A DNA stretch of 64,000 nucleotides from an uncultured Eubacteriales bacterium. GTDB taxonomy: Bacteria; Bacillota; Clostridia; Christensenellales; Borkfalkiaceae. The position numbers and the translations under genes are program-made. The stretch spans positions 72,218-136,217 of the forward strand of contig CAJLRM010000008.1 in NCBI GenBank assembly GCA_905209085.1, in the 5' to 3' direction. The notes beneath the pieces are model-generated. The model made no database searches, had not been told where the DNA came from, and saw only the letters and a list, made by a program, of their open reading frames with translations. Shown here one piece after another: positions 8,425-19,462 of the stretch. Numbering within the stretch: the first letter of the stretch is position 1; every line of letters begins with the position of its first letter.

Positions 8425-10308
8425 ATGGAAGCTATCAAATTTGAAAACGTATATTTTTCATACGACGAAGGGGAGAAGGACTCCTTTTCCCTAAACGGGA
8501 TCGATCTCTCCGTGCAGGAAGGGGAATTTTTAGCCGTTTTAGGGCATAACGGCAGCGGAAAATCCACTTTGGCGAGGCTCGTGGACGGTCTGTTGTCGCC
8601 TTCTTCGGGAAAAATCACGGTGCTTGGCATAGACGCCTGCGACGGCAAAAATATCTTCGAAGTGCGCAAAAACGTCGGCATCGTCTTTCAAAACCCCGAC
8701 AATCAGACGGTGGCTTCCATCGTCGAGGACGACATCGCGTTCGGACCGGAGAACATCGGCGTGCCCCGCGAAGAAATCGGGGAACGCATCGCGTTTGCCC
8801 TCGACGCGGTGGGAATGTCGGAATTTCGGCATTCCACGCCCGCCCGCCTTTCGGGCGGACAGAAACAGCGCATCGCCATTGCGGGCGTACTCGCCTTAAA
8901 GCCGAAAATCATGATCCTCGACGAATCCACCGCCATGCTCGATCCCCGCGGTCGGAAAGAAGTGATGGACGTGGTGCTTCGCCTGAATAAAAAAGAGCAT
9001 ATCACCGTCCTTCTCATCACGCATTTTCCCGAGGAAGCGCTGCTTGCCGATCGGGCGGTCGTCATGAATCGGGGGGAGATCGTCATGCACGGCGCGCCCG
9101 CGGAGATCCTTTGCCGGGAGGAGGATTTGGAAACGTTCAATCTCGCGCTTCCCCGTCCCGTCGCCCTCTGCCGCGCCCTGCGAAAGGGAGGATTGGCGAT
9201 TGAGGACGCGCTTACGCCCGAACGGATCGCGGAGGAAATATCCGCCGCTTTGCCGGAGGAAAAGCTCCCCGCGCCGCCTTCGGACGGGGAAGAAGGGACA
9301 GGGACGGAGAAACGGCAGGTCGATTCCCTGCTCGGCGAGGGCAGGGTGGCGTGCGAAAATCTGACGTATACCTATAACGCGGGCTCTCCGTTTTCCTCGC
9401 AGGCTTTAAAGGGGGTCGATATCCGCATCGACACGGGCGAATTTTTCGGCGTCATCGGGCACACGGGGAGCGGTAAATCGACTTTCGTACAGCATTTGAA
9501 CGCCCTCCTTAAAGTGCCTTCCGCCGAAAAAAAATATAGGCCGAAAAAACTCAAAAAGGGACAGACGCCCCCTCCGAAAATCCGATTGGAGGTAGGCGGG
9601 TACGACTTGACGGATAAAAAGACAAACTTTCGGGAACTGAGAGGCAAGGTCGGCATGGTCTTTCAGTATCCCGAATACCAGCTCTTTGCCGAAACGGTGT
9701 TTGCGGACGTGGCGTTCGGCTTGAAGAACTTTTCGCCCTCCCCGCTCACCGCGGAGGACACGAAGAGAGCCGTCCGCGAAGCCCTCGAAATGGTGGGATT
9801 GGACTATGACGGAATCAGGGACCGCTCCCCGTTCGAACTGTCGGGCGGACAAAAGCGCCGGGTGGCGATCGCGGGCGTCATCGTCACGAAGCCGCAGATT
9901 CTCGTCCTGGACGAGCCCGCGGCGGGGTTAGATCCTCTCGGAAAACGAGAAATTATGCAACTTTTACACAAAATTCACAAAGAATGGTGTAAAACTGTCA
10001 TAATTGTGTCGCATGATATGGATGAGATCAGTGAAAACTGTACGCGCGCGGCGGTTTTTTCCGAAGGAAAAGTCGTGGCGGAGGACGTTCCCGCGCGTTT
10101 GTTCTCGCGGCCTGAGCAGCTCGCTTCCCTCGGTCTGGACGTTCCCTTTACGGCAAAGATCGCGGCAGCGTTGAAGGAGCGGGGCGTGCATATTTATTCC
10201 GATTTCACCTCGGAAAACTTCGTCGAAAAAGTGCTGGAATACGCGGCGCTTTGCAAAGCCTTTGCGGGGGCGGGAGAAACGGAGAAGGGAGGTGGCGCGA
10301 ATGCGTGA
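8425..10308 (+). CDS. Fused ECF transporter ATPase (EcfA1-EcfA2 in one chain)
   Basis: A 627-residue protein holding two complete ABC ATPase domains that in most Bacillota are separate EcfA1 and EcfA2 chains. Domain 1: GHNGSGKST near residue 40, LSGGQKQR near 137, Walker B MILDES near 158. A charged, proline-rich linker (about residues 275-306) joins domain 2: GHTGSGKST near residue 351, LSGGQKRR near 473, LVLDEPAAGLD near 495. The pair would power vitamin or metal uptake with EcfT and exchangeable S components encoded elsewhere. ATG 8425 is chosen because MEAIKFENVYFSY is the usual family start; the ribosome binding site (GAGAAAA) is weak. It overlaps ecfT by 8 bases. Domain 1 has Ser instead of Pro after the Walker B Glu. 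Confidence 0.93.
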   Translation: MEAIKFENVYFSYDEGEKDSFSLNGIDLSVQEGEFLAVLGHNGSGKSTLARLVDGLLSPSSGKITVLGIDACDGKNIFEVRKNVGIVFQNPDNQTVASIVEDDIAFGPENIGVPREEIGERIAFALDAVGMSEFRHSTPARLSGGQKQRIAIAGVLALKPKIMILDESTAMLDPRGRKEVMDVVLRLNKKEHITVLLITHFPEEALLADRAVVMNRGEIVMHGAPAEILCREEDLETFNLALPRPVALCRALRKGGLAIEDALTPERIAEEISAALPEEKLPAPPSDGEEGTGTEKRQVDSLLGEGRVACENLTYTYNAGSPFSSQALKGVDIRIDTGEFFGVIGHTGSGKSTFVQHLNALLKVPSAEKKYRPKKLKKGQTPPPKIRLEVGGYDLTDKKTNFRELRGKVGMVFQYPEYQLFAETVFADVAFGLKNFSPSPLTAEDTKRAVREALEMVGLDYDGIRDRSPFELSGGQKRRVAIAGVIVTKPQILVLDEPAAGLDPLGKREIMQLLHKIHKEWCKTVIIVSHDMDEISENCTRAAVFSEGKVVAEDVPARLFSRPEQLASLGLDVPFTAKIAAALKERGVHIYSDFTSENFVEKVLEYAALCKAFAGAGETEKGGGANA

Positions 10309-11113
10309 CGTTTCTTTCGGACAATATTATCCCGCCGATTCCGTCGTGCATCGGTGCGACCCGCGGACCAAGCTCCTCTTTCTAATCGTCTATATCGCGG
10401 CGGTTTTTACGGCGAAAAATTTTTACGGTCTGGCGGCGTGCGCGCTCGTGTTCGTTTTGGTGGCCGCGCTGTCGCGGGTGCCGATAGGGAGCGTTCTCCG
10501 CTCGGTGAAGGCGATCGTCTTTCTTTTGATCTTCACCGCCGTGCTCAACCTGTTTTTCTATTCGGGCGAAACGATCCTCTGGCAGTGGAAATTTCTCAAA
10601 TTCACGAAAGAGGGAATCTTTTATACGATTTTCCTGTCGGCGCGCCTGTTTTTGCTCGTCATGGGCTCGGCGATCCTCACGCTGACGACTACGCCCGTAT
10701 CTTTGACGGACGGCATCGAAAGTCTGCTGTTCCCCCTGAAACTCATCCGTTTTCCCGTGCACGAACTCGCGCTCATCATGTCCATCGCCCTCCGCTTCAT
10801 CCCCATCTTGACGGACGAAACGGGGCGGATCATGAACGCGCAGAAGGCGCGCGGCGCGGATTTCGAATCGGGCGGACTCATCAGGCGGATCAAGGCGGTG
10901 ATCCCCGTGTTGATTCCTCTTCTCATCAGCGCTTTCCGCCGGGCGGACGAACTCGGCGACGCGATGGACGCGAGGTGCTATTCGGGCAGCAAGGTGCGGA
11001 CGAAATATAAAAAACTGACCTTTGCCCTGCGCGATTTGTGGGCGTTTCTCCTGTGCGGGGCACTGCTGGCGGGCGTCATTCTGCTCCGCGTCTATTTCTC
11101 CAACGTCATTTAG
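10301..11113 (+). CDS. ecfT: ECF transporter transmembrane component EcfT
   Basis: A 270-residue integral membrane scaffold that couples the ECF ATPases to substrate-binding S components. Several hydrophobic segments occupy residues 25-130 and the C-terminal end; the coupling-helix motifs with the Ala-Arg-Gly signature are seen as AQKARGADF near residue 184 and the second charged helix RADELGDAMDARCY near 218. ATG 10301 follows GGGAGGTGG and overlaps the ATPase stop codon, implying translational coupling. No S component lies in the window, as in group II ECF systems where one energising module serves many S proteins. Confidence 0.95.
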   Translation: MRDVSFGQYYPADSVVHRCDPRTKLLFLIVYIAAVFTAKNFYGLAACALVFVLVAALSRVPIGSVLRSVKAIVFLLIFTAVLNLFFYSGETILWQWKFLKFTKEGIFYTIFLSARLFLLVMGSAILTLTTTPVSLTDGIESLLFPLKLIRFPVHELALIMSIALRFIPILTDETGRIMNAQKARGADFESGGLIRRIKAVIPVLIPLLISAFRRADELGDAMDARCYSGSKVRTKYKKLTFALRDLWAFLLCGALLAGVILLRVYFSNVI

Positions 11114-11124
11114 GGAGGCTTGCC

Positions 11125-11889
11125 ATGCGATACGTTTTGAAGATTGCCTATGACGGCACGGGGTACGCGGGCTGGCAAAGGCAGAAAAACGCGCTCTCCG
11201 TGCAGGAGGCTTTGGAGGACGGAATGCGGCGGGCGCTCGGCGCCGACTGCCGGGTCACGGCGAGCGGCAGGACGGACGCGGGCGTGCACGCGGCGGGGCA
11301 GATCTGTCATTTCGACGCGGAGGGGCTCACCGTCCCGCCGGGCAGGCTGCCGGACTGCATCAATCCCTTTCTGCCGCCCGCAATCCGCGTCCTTGCGGGC
11401 GGCGCGGCGGAAGAAAATTTCGATTGCAGCCGCCGCGCCAAGAGGAAGACGTACTGCTATTCGCTCTACGTTTCGGAGAGGGAAATGCCCTTAAAGGAAC
11501 GCTATGCGGTGCGCCTCGAATCCGCGCCCGAGCTCGCGGCGTTGCAAAGCGCGGCGAAACTCTTTGAGGGCGAGCACGATTTCAAAGCCTTCTGCGCCTC
11601 GGGCTCCTCTGTCAGGACCACCGTAAGGACGGTATATTTCGTGCGGGTGGAGGAATCGGAGAGCTGGGGAAGCAGGGATTTGAAAATTTACGTCTGCGGA
11701 AACGGATTTTTATATAACATGGTGAGGACGATGACGGGGGAACTTTTAGAACTCGCCTCGAAAAAGCGGGAAGTACGGAGCCTTTTCGAAGCGTTTGAAA
11801 CGGGAAAACGGGAACTTTTGGGTAAAACGATGCCCGCCAAGGGGCTGACGCTCGCGGGCGTGGAGTACGGGGAGGATATGTCTTTATGA
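11125..11889 (+). CDS. truA: tRNA pseudouridine(38-40) synthase TruA
   Basis: A 254-residue enzyme isomerising uridines 38-40 of the tRNA anticodon stem-loop. The catalytic aspartate is in ASGRTDAGVHAAGQ near residue 50, and the start MRYVLKIAYDGTGYAGWQRQ is canonical. GGGAGG lies 8 bases before ATG 11125. It follows ecfT by 11 bases, which is the standard Bacillota synteny ecfA-ecfT-truA; the ribosomal genes rplM-rpsI that often come next are replaced here by a membrane protease gene. Confidence 0.96.
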   Translation: MRYVLKIAYDGTGYAGWQRQKNALSVQEALEDGMRRALGADCRVTASGRTDAGVHAAGQICHFDAEGLTVPPGRLPDCINPFLPPAIRVLAGGAAEENFDCSRRAKRKTYCYSLYVSEREMPLKERYAVRLESAPELAALQSAAKLFEGEHDFKAFCASGSSVRTTVRTVYFVRVEESESWGSRDLKIYVCGNGFLYNMVRTMTGELLELASKKREVRSLFEAFETGKRELLGKTMPAKGLTLAGVEYGEDMSL

Positions 11890-13001
11890 AAGCAAACGAT
11901 CGATATAATCCCAACAGCTTCAACGCGCTGCACGCGGGTGTGGCGTTCCTCGCCTTTTGGGCGATGAATCTGGGGCTTTCTTTCCTTTTTGCGGCGTTTG
12001 AAAAAAACGGCGTCCGCATCGAAGACGAGTATGCGGAGATGTGTCTGCAACTCATTCTGATGGCGGCGGGACTCGCTCTGATCGTTTTGATCATGAGCCT
12101 CGCAGCCAGGTCGAACGCGATAAACGGAGGCGGCTTTCTCGTGCGAAAGGGCTGCGGAACGGAAATTTTGATGGCTTTCGTTCTCATTTTCGGCTTGTGC
12201 TCTCTGCTTATGCCGCTTGCGCAGTCTTTCGCGGAAAATTGCGACTTTATCCGTTTCCGCGGGAACATACCCAATGTAGACCCTCAGGCGCAGGTAGATG
12301 CCGAAGACGTGAGCTATTATCCGCTTCTCCTCATCGTGCTGATGCCCGTTTTGCCTGCGATCTTCGAGGAACTTTTGTTCCGCGGCGTCATTTTAAAGGG
12401 ATTGCTGCAATTCGGAAAGGTACCGGCTGTGGTGCTTTCCGCCTTGATGTTTGCGCTCGCGCACGGCTCGTACGAACAGTTTATCTATCAGTTCATCGTG
12501 GGGATAGTCGTCGGATTCCTCTTTGTGGAAACGAAAAATATTTTCGTTTCGATGGCGGCGCATTTTGCCAATAATTTTTTCGCTTCCTGGGTATTGGGCA
12601 TCAATCTGCTGGCGGCGGGAGAGGGAGCAAACAGCGCCATTTATCAGGCCGTCGTACAGGTGATGTTCTATCTCCTCGGCGCCGTATGCATCGTGGCGGC
12701 GTTTCTCTATTTCGGAAAACGGATGCTCCATATGCGCAGCTTCCCCGAGAACGCGCGCGGGGACGTCGCCGCGTCCTTTGTGGTCAACGATATGGTGTCG
12801 GGAACGCTCGTCGAGAGAAAAGCGTGGTACGCCTGCGGCGCTTTGCTGCAAAAAAACGCCGAGCCGAAATTTTTTGTCAATAAAAAAGGCGGCAGAAATT
12901 CTCTCAATCGCAAATCGGGATTCGTTCCGGCGGCGATCGTGATCGGGATCGGTCTTGCGATAGCCGTAGGCTTCCTCGTCCTGTCTTTGGTCGTCGTATA
13001 A
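11886..13001 (+). CDS. CPBP family intramembrane glutamic endopeptidase
   Basis: A 371-residue polytopic membrane protein of the CAAX protease / bacteriocin-processing (CPBP, formerly Abi) family. The three active-site motifs are present: EELLFRG near residue 162 (EExxxR), FALAHGSYEQ near 195, and AAHFANNF near 226. About eight hydrophobic segments are visible, one at the very C-terminus after a soluble stretch of roughly 60 residues, which is longer than in minimal members. Its ATG overlaps the truA stop by 4 bases (ATGA), so it is translated in the ECF operon. Substrate unknown; roles in protein maturation or bacteriocin immunity are known for the family. Confidence 0.9.
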   Translation: MKANDRYNPNSFNALHAGVAFLAFWAMNLGLSFLFAAFEKNGVRIEDEYAEMCLQLILMAAGLALIVLIMSLAARSNAINGGGFLVRKGCGTEILMAFVLIFGLCSLLMPLAQSFAENCDFIRFRGNIPNVDPQAQVDAEDVSYYPLLLIVLMPVLPAIFEELLFRGVILKGLLQFGKVPAVVLSALMFALAHGSYEQFIYQFIVGIVVGFLFVETKNIFVSMAAHFANNFFASWVLGINLLAAGEGANSAIYQAVVQVMFYLLGAVCIVAAFLYFGKRMLHMRSFPENARGDVAASFVVNDMVSGTLVERKAWYACGALLQKNAEPKFFVNKKGGRNSLNRKSGFVPAAIVIGIGLAIAVGFLVLSLVVV

Positions 13002-13433
13002 TACGTACATAGGGCGTGTCCTTGAAATTCTCGAAAGCCTGTTTAAATGTTTCGACGTAAAGGTACGGGGAGAGAGGGCCGTTCTTTTGTGCGGCGCTTC
13101 CCGAAGGGACCTCCCGCCGCAGGAGGCGCTTTTAAAGTTCTTTCGCGCTTGCGGCAAAGAGCTTTCGTCTTTTGTTAAAATAAACTTTATCTTGTAGGAG
13201 TCTGTGCACGGGACGCGAAAATCAAGCCTTTGGCGACTTTTGGCAATACGCCGCTGTGTTCGCCCGACTCGCGCCCCGCCTTACGCAAAAGGACTCTTAA
13301 AATCTTTGATTTTTCGTTTGTGCGGCGGCGCCGCGCAGAAATACATACTCGGGGAAAACGGGAGAATTTAAAAAATGAACGGGGAAAATCGGAGCGGGTA
13401 TGAGAGCGTCCGAACGGGCGTTCGGGAGTAAGA
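13002..13433. other. Intergenic region, no gene recognised
   Basis: Nothing coding is convincing. A G+C-rich patch around 13090-13125 could fold (GCGGCG...CGCCGC), and CCGAAC (13410-13415) pairs with GTTCGG (13420-13425), a hairpin that partly covers the ribosome binding site of the next gene. No promoter of good quality was found. Confidence 0.45.
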
Positions 13434-14402
13434 ATGGAAATTTTCGAAATTTATCAAGTGGTTTTGTTTTTCGGACTCTTGTTTGCGAAAGGCGCGGTGA
13501 GCGGCCGCCTTCTGTATGGCTGTGTTTTCATCGGGCTGGGGATCTGGCTGGCGCTGTTTGTCTTGCAGGGCGTAGGTATGTACAAGATGGCAAAAAACAG
13601 AAGCCTGAAAAACAAATGGCTGGCGTTCGTGCCCTTCGTCAATATCTGGTATATGGGAAAGCTGGCGGGGACGTGTAACATTTTCGGCAGAAAGATGAAG
13701 AGGGCGGGGCTTTATACCATGCTCGCCCAAATTCTGGCGGTGGTGGTCTGCGCGGCGACGGTTGCGGCGAAAATCATGCTCTACACGACGTATGCGGGCG
13801 ACATGATTCAGAACGAATCGGGCAGTCCGCAGTGGCCGGGTCTGACGGGCTTCGCCATGTACGTTCGCAATTATTACTATTTCAGCGATTTCATCGTTTC
13901 CATCGCCCAGCTCGCTTACACCATCATGCTCTTTATCCTCCTGATGGGGCTTTACAAGAAATACTACGCGCGGGGATACCTGCTCATCTCCTGGCTGGCG
14001 CTGTTAGTTCCCGCTTCGAGATACGTCGCGGTGTTCGTGCTTCGGAATAATAAGGCGATAGACTACGACGCCTATATGCGCGCCAAGCGCGAGGAATTTA
14101 TGCGCCGTCAACAGCAGAATCCTTACGGGAATCCGTATAACCGCGGACCGTACAATCAAGGACCTTACAGTCAGAATCCGTACGGGGGAAATCCCTACAA
14201 TCAACCTCCTGACGGCTACGGACAGAATAATAACCCGCCGGGCGGGCAGAAGAGCGCGCCGGACGATCCCTTCTCCGAATTTGCCTCCGGTTCCTCGTCG
14301 GGGAAAAATTCTTCCGACAAAGGGAACTCCGCGGACGGCACAGGCGGCTCGAATCCTTCGGGGACTAGCGGCGGCTCGGGGGGCGACGACTTGTTCGGCT
14401 GA
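13434..14402 (+). CDS. Membrane protein with Asn/Pro/Gly/Tyr-rich cytoplasmic tail
   Basis: A 322-residue protein. Hydrophobic segments lie near residues 5-20, 22-42, 92-112 and 150-205; a positively charged stretch (RAKREEFMRRQQQ near 216) suggests the tail is cytoplasmic. The tail (about residues 222-322) is low complexity, first with repeats of the type NPYNxGPYNQ, then Ser/Gly/Asp-rich. The DUF805-like membrane half is common in Clostridia, but I do not recognise a function. GGGAG lies 5 bases before the ATG. It is followed by a clear terminator, so it is probably a single-gene unit. Confidence 0.75.
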   Translation: MEIFEIYQVVLFFGLLFAKGAVSGRLLYGCVFIGLGIWLALFVLQGVGMYKMAKNRSLKNKWLAFVPFVNIWYMGKLAGTCNIFGRKMKRAGLYTMLAQILAVVVCAATVAAKIMLYTTYAGDMIQNESGSPQWPGLTGFAMYVRNYYYFSDFIVSIAQLAYTIMLFILLMGLYKKYYARGYLLISWLALLVPASRYVAVFVLRNNKAIDYDAYMRAKREEFMRRQQQNPYGNPYNRGPYNQGPYSQNPYGGNPYNQPPDGYGQNNNPPGGQKSAPDDPFSEFASGSSSGKNSSDKGNSADGTGGSNPSGTSGGSGGDDLFG

Positions 14403-14437
14403 GCGAAAGACGAGCTTTTTAAACGGAATAGACCAAA

Positions 14438-14477
14438 AGACGGAAATAAGCGAAAGTTATAATTTCCGTCTTTTTTT
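14438..14477 (+). terminator. Rho-independent terminator
   Basis: AGACGGAAAT (14438-14447) pairs with ATTTCCGTCT (14462-14471), followed by a run of T. It closes the membrane-protein gene before the mnmE promoter. Confidence 0.88.
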
Positions 14478-14499
14478 GTGCAAAAGGGGCGCGAAATGA

Positions 14500-14528
14500 T
14501 TTACAGGGCAAAATTAGTGTGATATAAT
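14500..14528 (+). promoter_or_regulatory. Sigma-A promoter of mnmE
   Basis: TTTACA (14500-14505), 17-base spacer, TATAAT (14523-14528), about 76 bases before the start codon. Confidence 0.82.
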
Positions 14529-14603
14529 AGGATTAATTATAAATTTCAGTTATAACTGCTGTTAGAAAAACGAAAGGACGGACGCGATCGGGAGGCGGCG
14601 TTT

Positions 14604-15944
14604 ATGCTTGAAGAAAATATATCTGCTATTGCCACTGCGCCGGGAAAAGGCGGAGTTGCCATCGTCCGCGTCAGCGGAAAGAGTCCGCTTTCCATCGCGG
14701 AAAAAATGTTCTCTCCCGCGGGAAAAACCGCGGTTTCCGATTTCGAGCCCTATCGCCTCTATCCCGGCGCGATCGACTGCGGCACGTTTACCGATTACGG
14801 TCTGTGCGTCTATTTCAAGGCCCCTTACAGCTATACGGGCGAGGACGTGGTGGAGTTTCAGTGCCACGGCGGGGAGAGCATCGCGCGCGGGATTTTGAAG
14901 CGCACCTTTTCTCTCGGCGCGAGGAGCGCGGGAAAGGGGGAGTTCACCAAGCGCGCCTTTCTCAACGGCAAGCTCTCTCTGGCGTCCGCCGAGGGCATCG
15001 CCGACATGATCAACGGCGAGTCGGAAGCCGAGGTCAAAGCGGGCTATCTCTTATACAGCGAAAAACTCACGGAGAAAGTCCGCGCCCTGCAAGCGGAATT
15101 GAAAGAGCTTCTGGCGGGAATAGACGCCTCCGTCGACTATCCCGAGGAGGACCTCGAAGAGCGGGAAATTGACGAACTTCGCAAAGGGCTTGCGAAGATA
15201 CGCGCCGAGGTGTCCGTCCTGGCGGCGGGGTACGCGAAGGGAAAAAAGATAAAATCGGGCGTCACGGTCGCCATTTGCGGCAAGCCGAACACGGGCAAAA
15301 GTTCGCTTTTAAACAGATTGCTCGGCTATGAGAAAGCCATCGTGTCCGAAATTGCGGGTACGACGCGGGACGCTGTGGAGGGAGTCGTCGAGATCGGGGG
15401 GACAAAATTCAATCTCTACGACACGGCGGGCGTGCGCGAGAGCGGCGACAGAATAGAGTCCATCGGCATCGAAAGAGCGGAAAACATCGTGCGCGGCGCG
15501 GACGTCGTCGTCTTTGTCGCGGATTCGGCGGCGGGCACGGACGAAGAGGACGCGCGGGTTTTGGAACTCGCGCGGGAAAAGCCGCTCGTCAAGATCTTCA
15601 ATAAAATCGATCTGACGAAAGACGAAACGCCCACGGACGCGGACGTGCTCACTTCCGCCCTCACGGGGGAGGGCATTGCCGAACTGAAAGAGCTTTTATA
15701 CGAAAAGAGCTTCGGTCCGCGCGGGGAGGACGCCGCGTTTCTCGTCGAGGAGAGGCATTACGACGCCCTCAAACGCGCGGGAGAGGCGTTGCAACGGGCG
15801 GTCGCCGCCTGCGGGAAAGAGCCGCTCGATCTCGTAGGCATAGACGTAAAGACGGCGTGGGAAACGCTGGGGGAAATCACGGGAGAAACGGCTTCGGAAG
15901 CGATCATCGAGGAGATTTTTTCCAAATTTTGCGTGGGTAAATAA
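14604..15944 (+). CDS. mnmE: tRNA modification GTPase MnmE
   Basis: A 446-residue GTPase that, with MnmG, builds the 5-carboxymethylaminomethyl modification of wobble uridine 34. The N-terminal folate-binding domain starts IAATAPGKGGVAIVRVSG; the G domain inserted in the helical domain shows GKPNTGKSS near residue 231, DTAG near 277 and NKID near 333; the conserved C-terminal CVGK is complete. Length is normal. GGGAGG lies 8 bases before ATG 14604. The usual partner mnmG is not in the window. Confidence 0.97.
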   Translation: MLEENISAIATAPGKGGVAIVRVSGKSPLSIAEKMFSPAGKTAVSDFEPYRLYPGAIDCGTFTDYGLCVYFKAPYSYTGEDVVEFQCHGGESIARGILKRTFSLGARSAGKGEFTKRAFLNGKLSLASAEGIADMINGESEAEVKAGYLLYSEKLTEKVRALQAELKELLAGIDASVDYPEEDLEEREIDELRKGLAKIRAEVSVLAAGYAKGKKIKSGVTVAICGKPNTGKSSLLNRLLGYEKAIVSEIAGTTRDAVEGVVEIGGTKFNLYDTAGVRESGDRIESIGIERAENIVRGADVVVFVADSAAGTDEEDARVLELAREKPLVKIFNKIDLTKDETPTDADVLTSALTGEGIAELKELLYEKSFGPRGEDAAFLVEERHYDALKRAGEALQRAVAACGKEPLDLVGIDVKTAWETLGEITGETASEAIIEEIFSKFCVGK

Positions 15945-16061
15945 GAAAAAGAATCGAAAAAACGAGAGAAAACAACGAGAAAAACGAGAGAAAAGTTTGC
16001 CCGGGGCGTTTTTGAAAGAGGGCTTTAAAACGTTTTACGGCGGGAAAAACAGAGGTGTAGT

Positions 16062-16955
16062 ATGGCGAATCTGGAACTTTACAGGGTATTTTACACGGTG
16101 GCGAAATGCGGGAGTCTGACGAAGGCGGCGGAGGAATTGTACATTTCTCAGCCCGCCGTTTCGCAGTCGATAAAACAACTGGAAAATCAGCTGGGAATTT
16201 CCCTTTTCAACCGCACGCATCGCGGTATGGAGTTGTCCGCGCAGGGGGGGAAACTGATCTTTTCCAAAGTGGAACAGGCGCTTTTCCTCTTGGAGGAAGC
16301 GGAAAGCATGATAGAGCAATTGAACACCTCCGCCACGGGCACCATTCGCATCGGCGCTTCGGATACGATCTTCGAATATTTCCTCGCGGATAAAATCGTG
16401 GAATATCACGAGAAATTTCCGGGCGTAAAAATAGAGCTGTTATCCGACATTTCCCCGCGCACGCTGGAAGGACTCAAAAGCAACAAGTGCGACATCGGCT
16501 TCGTCAATCTTCCCATCGCGGTGGATCCCGACCTCAGCGTATACGGCAACTGTATGCGCCTCACCGACATATTCGTCACCAATGAAAAGCACCTCGAACT
16601 GACCGAGGGCGTCGTTCCCCTCGCAAAATTGCAGGAATATCCGCTCATCATGCTGGAACCGCACACGGGCGCCCGCCGTTCGCTCTCCACCTTTTTGGAA
16701 ACGATCGGCATCGATTTGAAGCCCGCCATCGAAATCAGCAGCTGGGATCTGATGAAACGCCTCGTCATCCGCGGCATGGGCGTCGGCTGTATCCCCCGGG
16801 AATACGCGCTGCACCGCCTCGCGGACAAGTCCATGTACGAAATCAAGACCGACCCCGCGCTGCCCGCGCGTTCCGTCGGCATGGTGCTGCCCAAAAACGC
16901 GCAGATTCCCTACGCGCTTCGGGCGTTTATCGAGCTGTTTAATCTCGACGTTTAA
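16062..16955 (+). CDS. LysR family transcriptional regulator
   Basis: A 297-residue LysR protein. The N-terminal winged helix-turn-helix contains the classic GSLTKAAEELYISQPAVSQS and LFNRTHRGMELSAQG; the rest is a periplasmic-binding-protein-like effector domain starting near residue 88. AGAGGTG precedes the ATG. It lies alone between mnmE and lepA with no divergent partner gene, so its target and effector are not deducible from position. Confidence 0.9.
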   Translation: MANLELYRVFYTVAKCGSLTKAAEELYISQPAVSQSIKQLENQLGISLFNRTHRGMELSAQGGKLIFSKVEQALFLLEEAESMIEQLNTSATGTIRIGASDTIFEYFLADKIVEYHEKFPGVKIELLSDISPRTLEGLKSNKCDIGFVNLPIAVDPDLSVYGNCMRLTDIFVTNEKHLELTEGVVPLAKLQEYPLIMLEPHTGARRSLSTFLETIGIDLKPAIEISSWDLMKRLVIRGMGVGCIPREYALHRLADKSMYEIKTDPALPARSVGMVLPKNAQIPYALRAFIELFNLDV

Positions 16956-17110
16956 AAAGAGGATTTATCGGCGCTTTACGGCGCGGCAACGCTTTCGTCG
17001 GGGGAAGAGTCGGGCAAAGCGCTTTTTCTTCGCCGAGAGCCTTTTAAAGGCGTTTAAACGCATTTTGGAAAATAATTCCGAACGTATGTTTGTATAAAAT
17101 AGGAAACATT

Positions 17111-18919
<1,809 letters not shown>

Positions 18920-19033
18920 CGCCCTTAAAAATGGCGGGGGCAGGTATGCGGCTATGGCATTATACGGTCGTGCCGCGGCGGGAAACGAAGGGAAGGGGAG
19001 CGCGGAAACGCTCGGAAAATACGGAGGAAAAAT

Positions 19034-19366
19034 ATGTCGGAGTCCTTTTTCGGGCGCGTATACGCGCTTTTGAAACAGGTGCCGTACGGAAAAGTGGTTA
19101 CGTACGGGCAGATAGCGATGATGCTGGGCGCCCCGCGCATGGCGAGGCAGGTGGGATACGCCCTGCACGTCAATCCCGAGCCCGGCGTGATTCCCTGTCA
19201 CCGCGTTCTCAATCGCTTCGGCGCGCTTGCGCCCGCGTTCGCGTTCGGCGGCAGGGAAATTCAGGCGGCTATGTTGCAGGCGGAGGGAATCGAGGTGAAA
19301 GAAGATTTCACCGTGGATCTGTCCGTCTATCAGTGGGACGGCGAAGGCGCCGCCGTCGGGTTTTGA
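19034..19366 (+). CDS. Small MGMT-family alkyltransferase-like protein
   Basis: A 110-residue protein corresponding only to the C-terminal DNA-binding and active-site domain of O6-methylguanine-DNA methyltransferase. The motif IPCHRV keeps the acceptor cysteine that ATL proteins replace with Trp, and the helix-turn-helix region VTYGQIAMMLGAPRMARQVG is present. It may therefore repair alkylguanine directly or flag lesions for excision; the missing N-terminal domain makes either possible. GGAGGAA precedes ATG 19034. Between lepA and hemW, probably cotranscribed. Confidence 0.88.
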   Translation: MSESFFGRVYALLKQVPYGKVVTYGQIAMMLGAPRMARQVGYALHVNPEPGVIPCHRVLNRFGALAPAFAFGGREIQAAMLQAEGIEVKEDFTVDLSVYQWDGEGAAVGF

Positions 19367-19462
19367 GCGACGGAAAACGGCGCGAAGAGGCGTTCGCGTT
19401 AAAAGTGAGATGCGGCGCGCAAAAAGGCGGTAAAAGAGCCGAGAAACATTCAAGGAGAAATT

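Noticed and set aside
17065..17098. TTGGAA and TATAAA before lepA as a promoter
   Set aside because: The spacer is 22 bases and the predicted start would fall on the ATG.
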